From NCBI GenBank assembly GCA_947166905.1, contig CAMVFZ010000005.1:1-64000 (forward strand): 64,000 nucleotides of DNA, given 5' to 3'. Below, piece after piece: positions 59,908 through 64,000 of the stretch; position 1 is the first letter of the stretch; each line of letters opens with the position of its first letter. Source of the DNA: an uncultured Prevotellaceae bacterium. GTDB taxonomy: Bacteria; Bacteroidota; Bacteroidia; Bacteroidales; UBA932. The position numbers were made by a program, and so were the translations under genes. The notes beneath the pieces are model-generated. The model did no database searches and was not told the origin of the DNA. It saw only the letters and a program-made list of their open reading frames with translations.

Positions 59908-61014
59908 TTACTCGTGTTTGCAATTGCAGTGATCATGGTCGCAGTCGCAGTGATCGTGATCGCAATCGCAATCGTCATCGTCGCAATCGCAGTCGTGATC
60001 GTGGTGATGATGGTGCTCGTGGTCTTCAGGGAGGTAGGAGTCTTCCATTTCACGAGGGGGAACGGTGGATTCGATCAGGACAGAGCTGCGGTCGATGGGA
60101 ACGATGTAGAAGTCTGATAGTTCGGCGGGGAGGAGCAGGGTTTCGCCGGCGACCAGCAAATATGTGTCCATGCCGGTGGGCCCGTCCTTGGGGAACTGGA
60201 AAGAGACTTCTCCGCTAAGGCACGTGTAAACGATGAAGGAGCCGAACTGCTCTGTGTAAATGTGCAGGGCATCTGAGAGATGAATCTCTGTTACGGCAAA
60301 CTCATCGCACTTTTCGAGGGTGCGGGTTACTTTGTCCTGATCTGCGTGGGCATGATGGTGCTCCTCTTCGTGATCCGGTTCCCAGGGCTTCAGGTTGATA
60401 AAGTCCAGGGCTTCTACCAATGAATCAGTGCTGGTAAAGTCTTCAGCGCCGCCTCCAAAGATTGCGAAGTCCAGGCCGGAGGCCTCTGAGACTTCTACGA
60501 TCTTCACATTCTTAGCCGCGTGAACAGTACCGGGTTCAATCACAAAGAACTGACCTTTACGTACTTCCTGAGCATGCAACAGGGCAGGCAGGGAGCCGTC
60601 ACCGGCTGACTCATACAGACGCGCTGCATCCAGGGCCTCCTTGAAGCCAAGGTAAACTGTAGCATCGGTGTAAGCATCGGCAATATACCACAGTTTCTTC
60701 TTGCCAAGGGCGTCATAGCGCTCGGCAGCCAATTCATCGGCGGGACATACGGTTACGGGGCTTAGGCCTGTGCGTACGTCAAGGCAAGCCACAGAAAGGG
60801 GGAACTGGCGGCCATAGAAGTTGTAATTCTCATCGCCTACGACGCGCTCGAAGTAGGTTTCCATTACATCGTCCAGGGTGTCGCCGGCAAGGTAGCCACT
60901 GGCTATCTTGGATTCCTCGTAACCGAGGTCAGCCACGATATGGGTATAAGTGCCCCAAGGAAGCTGAACTTCCTTTGGGGCGATTTTCATTGGATATAAC
61001 TTCTTTTCTTCCAT
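59908..61014 (-). CDS. manA: Mannose-6-phosphate isomerase, class I, with His/Cys/Asp metal-binding tail
   Basis: A 368-residue cupin-fold isomerase of mannose-6-phosphate and fructose-6-phosphate. Family parts include YGRQFPLSVACLDVRTGLSPVTVCP, AYTDATVYLGFKEAL and the zinc-region GQFFVIEPGTVHAAKNVKIVEVSEASGLDF. The final 38 residues are an unusual tail of His, Cys and Asp (EDHEHHHHHDHDCDCDDDDCDCDHDHCDC...) resembling a metallochaperone tail; I know of no need for it in this enzyme. It begins on the last base of the fumarase stop codon (TAATG). Confidence 0.85.
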   Translation of the reverse strand: MEEKKLYPMKIAPKEVQLPWGTYTHIVADLGYEESKIASGYLAGDTLDDVMETYFERVVGDENYNFYGRQFPLSVACLDVRTGLSPVTVCPADELAAERYDALGKKKLWYIADAYTDATVYLGFKEALDAARLYESAGDGSLPALLHAQEVRKGQFFVIEPGTVHAAKNVKIVEVSEASGLDFAIFGGGAEDFTSTDSLVEALDFINLKPWEPDHEEEHHHAHADQDKVTRTLEKCDEFAVTEIHLSDALHIYTEQFGSFIVYTCLSGEVSFQFPKDGPTGMDTYLLVAGETLLLPAELSDFYIVPIDRSSVLIESTVPPREMEDSYLPEDHEHHHHHDHDCDCDDDDCDCDHDHCDCDHDHCNCKHE

Positions 61015-62642
61015 TAAAGACCAAGTTTCTTGAAGAAATCGTTACCCTTGTCGTCTACAAGGATGAAGGCCGGGAAGTCCTCTACTGTGATCTTCCAAAT
61101 TGCCTCCATACCAAGTTCGGGGTACTCTACGCATTCGATGCTGCGGATACTGCTCTGGGACAGGACCGCAGCCACACCGCCGATGGTGCCCAGATAGAAG
61201 CCGCCGTGCTTCTCACACGCGTCTGTAACCACCTTGGAACGGTTGCCCTTGGCTATCATCACTAGGGATGCGCCGTGGTCCTGGAATTCATCCACATACG
61301 GATCCATACGGTTGGCCGTGGTGGGGCCCATGGAGCCGCAGGGATAGCCAGCCGGAGTCTTGGCAGGGCCGGCATAAAGCACCGGATAATCCTTGAAATA
61401 CTGAGGCATGCCTTCACCGGCATCCAGGCGGGCTTTGAGCTTGGCGTGAGCGATATCACGGGCAACAATGATGGTTCCCTTAAGGTTCACGCGGGTACCC
61501 ACAGGGTATTTGGTAAGTTCTGCACGAACGGCGTCTATGCCCTTGTCCAGATCGATTTCAATGCCTGTAGGGCCTTCGCCGGGACGGCGGAATTCCTCCG
61601 GAATGAGAGAAGAAGGGTTGGAGTCCATCTTTTCAATCCATACGCCGTCGGCGTTGATCTTGGATTTGATGTTGCGGTCGGCACTGCAGCTTACTCCCAT
61701 ACCGATGGGGCAGCTGGCACCGTGACGGGGCAGACGGATGACGCGAATGTCGTGAGCCAGGTATTTGCCGCCGAACTGCGCGCCAAGGCCAATCTTCTGC
61801 GCCTCTTTCAGGAGCTTTTCTTCCAGATCGATGTCACGGAATGCACGGCCGGTTTCGTCTCCGGTGGTAGGCAGGGCATCGTAGAATTTGATAGAAGCCA
61901 GCTTCACGGTGAGGAGGTTCTTTTCTGCCGAAGTTCCGCCAATCACAAAGGCAATGTGGTAGGGCGGGCAGGCTGCGGTGCCCAGCGAACGCATCTTCTC
62001 TACCAGGAAAGGAATGAGGGTACCTTCGTTCTGGATGGTAGCCTTTGTCATGGGGTAGAAGTATGTTTTGTTGGCGCTACCACCACCCTTGGCTACCATA
62101 ATGAAGCGATATTCATCGCCCTGGGTGGCCTCTATGTCAATCTGGGCAGGAAGGTTGCACTTGGTGTTAACCTCGTCGTACATATTCAGCGGAGCGTTCT
62201 GGCTGTAGCGCAGATTCTCCTGGGTATAGGTATTGAAAACACCAAGGCTCAGGGCCTCTTCGTCCTCGAAGTCCGTCCATACGTGCTGTCCTTTCTCTCC
62301 GTGGATAATGGCGGTGCCGGTATCCTGGCAAAAGGGCAGTACACCCTTGACGGCAGTCTCTGCATTGCGCAGGAACTGCAGGGCTACGTATTTGTCGTTG
62401 TCCGATGCCTCCGGGTCCTTGAGGATAGCTGCAACCTGCTCATTGTGAGCGCGGCGAAGCATGAACTGACAGTCGTGGAAAGACTGCTGGGCAACCAGGG
62501 TCAGGGCTTCAGGTGATACCTCCAGTAAAGTTTTATTTCCCAGTGTGGTGGATTTTACCAGTTTCTCTGATCCGGGAATCTTGTAATACTCTGTTGTGTC
62601 CGGTCCCAACTGGAACATCGGTGCATATTTAAAATCAGGCAT
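61014..62642 (-). CDS. fum: Fumarate hydratase, class I (iron-sulfur)
   Basis: A 542-residue oxygen-sensitive fumarase converting fumarate and malate. The three cluster cysteines are in [30 protein letters not shown] and [46 protein letters not shown] and LPTTGD are further family motifs. Fused alpha and beta parts as in FumA/FumB. In anaerobic Bacteroidales it serves the reductive arm to succinate. It starts 11 bases after the AlbA-like gene and is coupled to manA. Confidence 0.95.
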   Translation of the reverse strand: MPDFKYAPMFQLGPDTTEYYKIPGSEKLVKSTTLGNKTLLEVSPEALTLVAQQSFHDCQFMLRRAHNEQVAAILKDPEASDNDKYVALQFLRNAETAVKGVLPFCQDTGTAIIHGEKGQHVWTDFEDEEALSLGVFNTYTQENLRYSQNAPLNMYDEVNTKCNLPAQIDIEATQGDEYRFIMVAKGGGSANKTYFYPMTKATIQNEGTLIPFLVEKMRSLGTAACPPYHIAFVIGGTSAEKNLLTVKLASIKFYDALPTTGDETGRAFRDIDLEEKLLKEAQKIGLGAQFGGKYLAHDIRVIRLPRHGASCPIGMGVSCSADRNIKSKINADGVWIEKMDSNPSSLIPEEFRRPGEGPTGIEIDLDKGIDAVRAELTKYPVGTRVNLKGTIIVARDIAHAKLKARLDAGEGMPQYFKDYPVLYAGPAKTPAGYPCGSMGPTTANRMDPYVDEFQDHGASLVMIAKGNRSKVVTDACEKHGGFYLGTIGGVAAVLSQSSIRSIECVEYPELGMEAIWKITVEDFPAFILVDDKGNDFFKKLGL

Positions 62643-62653
62643 TTGTGTATGTG

Positions 62654-64000
62654 TTAATCGTTATTATTCTGTATTTCTTTTATGTAATAGCCGCCGGTTT
62701 TGTCAGCCCCACGATGTTCAATCAGGTCGTTCTTCCTAAGAATTGCGACATGTCGCTCTATAGTAGAATCGCCCTTTCCGCATTTGCTTGCTAACTGGGG
62801 AGCGTTTAAGCCAGGATATTGCTTGATGAGCGCATAAGTCGCCCTAACAGCCTGGCCAAGGCCGGATATAATCTCATTTACACCCTCATTTACACCCTCA
62901 TTTACACCCTCATTTCGACCATCACCCGTTAAATACGGAGCCAATGGATTCTTGAATCGGATGGTCAGACAGACAAAGTGCGTCACGAAGTCGTACTCAG
63001 GTGCTGGGAGTCCGGCTTCTTTGCAGTAGGTGAAGATATTTAGGATGCCGCGGCCCCACCCTTCAGCTTTGCCTCCCTTGAACAGAGCGCCGGCAATCTT
63101 CTCGTTGATGGGCAGAGAGTGAGGACGGAGACAGAACTCTTCCGGTGAAGTACCGGTAGGGAAGGCTCCGGGGTTCATAAACTCAATGCGGTCGTCAAAG
63201 ATGGCCACGCTGGGAGTCATATTCTCGGTCCACCAGGTCCTGTGAGTCAGTAGATTAAGGGCGGCTTCCCTTATGACCTTGATGGGGACAGTCAGAACAT
63301 TCTTGCTATCAAAGTCATCCTGGTCGCCGGACATGAACATATGCTTGCGGCAGAAATCCTCAATGGCCTGGAGTTGCTGGAAAAGATTGGCCTCAACGAC
63401 AGCCTGGTCACGGAACTTATCCATTATTGTCCCCTCGAAACGGGCCAGGCGAACCTTGCAGTGGGAGAAGAATCGGATTGGGTTCTTTCCGAACAGAACT
63501 ATGGCGCCGTTTGTGAGATGGTCGTCGTGTGTCAGGACATTGAAGTGACGCAAGCGCACGATGGTTGTTTTGGCTGCAGCGGCATCGGCGGGGATTCGTC
63601 CTTTGGCAATGCCTTCCGAGATGGCATTTCTTAGCGTTTTGGTGTCGATGTCTTTGATTGTGGCTACGTAACAGGGCACCATTTCCCAACTGAACTTCTT
63701 GGGGTCGCTCAGGCGTATGCGCTCGTCGAATAAATCGCGCGGCATTTGTTTGGTGGTGTTTTCCACCTTGTAGTACGGCCGTCCGTCGTAGGTATAGGGT
63801 GCGGTGAAGGGAACTGGAGCCGGGAACCAGATGGCAATGACTTTCTGATTGGGGCGACCGGGGACGTCGATATACTGGGCTGTCAGGTCGATGGTCGGGG
63901 AAAACTTATACATCTCCCTGGCAATCTCTTGACGAGTCTGGTCTGCCACGTCCTGACCAAGAATCTTCAGCGTCTTTGGATGAATGCCGAAAAACAACCA
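62654..64000 (-). CDS. AlbA_2 / RecG-like ATP-binding transcriptional regulator (5' partial)
   Basis: The frame is open to the window end, so the N-terminus is missing. What remains (449 codons) covers the end of a Schlafen/AlbA_2 DNA-binding domain ([36 protein letters not shown]), a GHKL-like ATPase region ([43 protein letters not shown]) and a C-terminal winged helix ([34 protein letters not shown]). The linker [14 protein letters not shown] is encoded by 12-bp repeats. Such proteins are putative regulators, often of accessory regions. Confidence 0.8.
   Translation of the reverse strand, partial: WLFFGIHPKTLKILGQDVADQTRQEIAREMYKFSPTIDLTAQYIDVPGRPNQKVIAIWFPAPVPFTAPYTYDGRPYYKVENTTKQMPRDLFDERIRLSDPKKFSWEMVPCYVATIKDIDTKTLRNAISEGIAKGRIPADAAAAKTTIVRLRHFNVLTHDDHLTNGAIVLFGKNPIRFFSHCKVRLARFEGTIMDKFRDQAVVEANLFQQLQAIEDFCRKHMFMSGDQDDFDSKNVLTVPIKVIREAALNLLTHRTWWTENMTPSVAIFDDRIEFMNPGAFPTGTSPEEFCLRPHSLPINEKIAGALFKGGKAEGWGRGILNIFTYCKEAGLPAPEYDFVTHFVCLTIRFKNPLAPYLTGDGRNEGVNEGVNEGVNEIISGLGQAVRATYALIKQYPGLNAPQLASKCGKGDSTIERHVAILRKNDLIEHRGADKTGGYYIKEIQNNND
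62871..62917 (-). repeat. 12-bp tandem repeat encoding a GVNE linker
   Basis: The plus-strand unit TTTACACCCTCA occurs three times in tandem with partial flanking copies. The unit is a multiple of three, so slippage would change linker length between the ATPase and winged-helix parts without breaking the frame. Confidence 0.85.

Noticed and set aside
61275..62516. 413-codon plus-strand frame opposite the fumarase
   Set aside because: Antisense to a complete class I fumarase; no family resemblance.
62871..62917. Possible CRISPR-like array
   Set aside because: Units of 12 bp without spacers, in frame inside a gene; a coding tandem repeat.

Overview
The window is a chromosomal segment of a member of the Bacteroidota, most likely order Bacteroidales and probably gut-associated. 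The evidence is the promoter grammar (a -7 box TAnnTTTG with TTG about 19-21 bases upstream, seen before many genes), the near absence of Shine-Dalgarno choice at starts, lipoprotein and secreted glycosidases of families GH97, GH92 and GH9, a reverse-type rubrerythrin, class I fumarase and an ABC-F/Uup protein. I do not assign genus or species. Most of the window is dense housekeeping sequence; clearly AT-rich, accessory-looking DNA lies at about 45.9-47.3 kb.

Layout. 0-5.3 kb: 3' end of a SlyD-type prolyl isomerase, a family 2 glycosyltransferase, trkA, uup and a DUF45 metallopeptidase-like protein. 5.3-5.7 kb: a repeat-rich intergenic island and an initiator tRNA (minus). 5.8-13 kb: sppA/hisS (divergent), an AraC regulator, then a pgi-GDPD-GNAT operon. 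13.1-16.7 kb: pyrG, converging on a blaR1/blaI-type pair. 16.8-25 kb: a tight minus-strand run rlmN - patatin/barrel protein - recX - GH97 - SUMF1/sialidase fusion - Mom-like acyltransferase, divergent from recA-recG-cutC. 28.9-34.5 kb: a WYL regulator, an S9 peptidase and a GH9/deacetylase fusion. 34.5-36.1 kb: a tryptophan attenuator with an 18-residue leader peptide (two adjacent Trp codons) before a stand-alone trpB. 36.1-41 kb: mazG, GH92 and a GDPD protein with an eroded phosphoesterase domain. 41-42.5 kb: an exported protein, dtd and a 3'-5' exonuclease.

42.5-47.4 kb is the most interesting part. A WYL regulator (translationally coupled to a DEDDh exonuclease), a short-repeat protein and an AAA+ ATPase occupy three transcription units. 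Each has the same palindrome, TGCCA-N5-TGGCA, centred 19 bases upstream of its -7 box, where the -33 element should be. A PD-(D/E)XK nuclease-like gene of unusual base composition follows on the other strand. This looks like a regulon built around one WYL protein, possibly a defence or DNA-damage module; that role is inference.

47.4-64 kb: a second repeat-rich island, nitroreductase, an AlkZ-like protein, a GNAT gene, gpsA, grpE-dnaJ (the J-domain HPD reads HPY), rplS, tRNA-Arg, small exported proteins, reverse rubrerythrin, a GH97 gene followed in frame, across its TGA stop, by a phosphoesterase/PQQ-propeller reading frame with no usable start before its first metal motif, hsp15, a mannose-6-phosphate isomerase with a metal-binding tail, fumarase and a partial AlbA/RecG-like regulator. 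Both tRNA genes are followed by an inverted copy of their own 3' end around the terminator.
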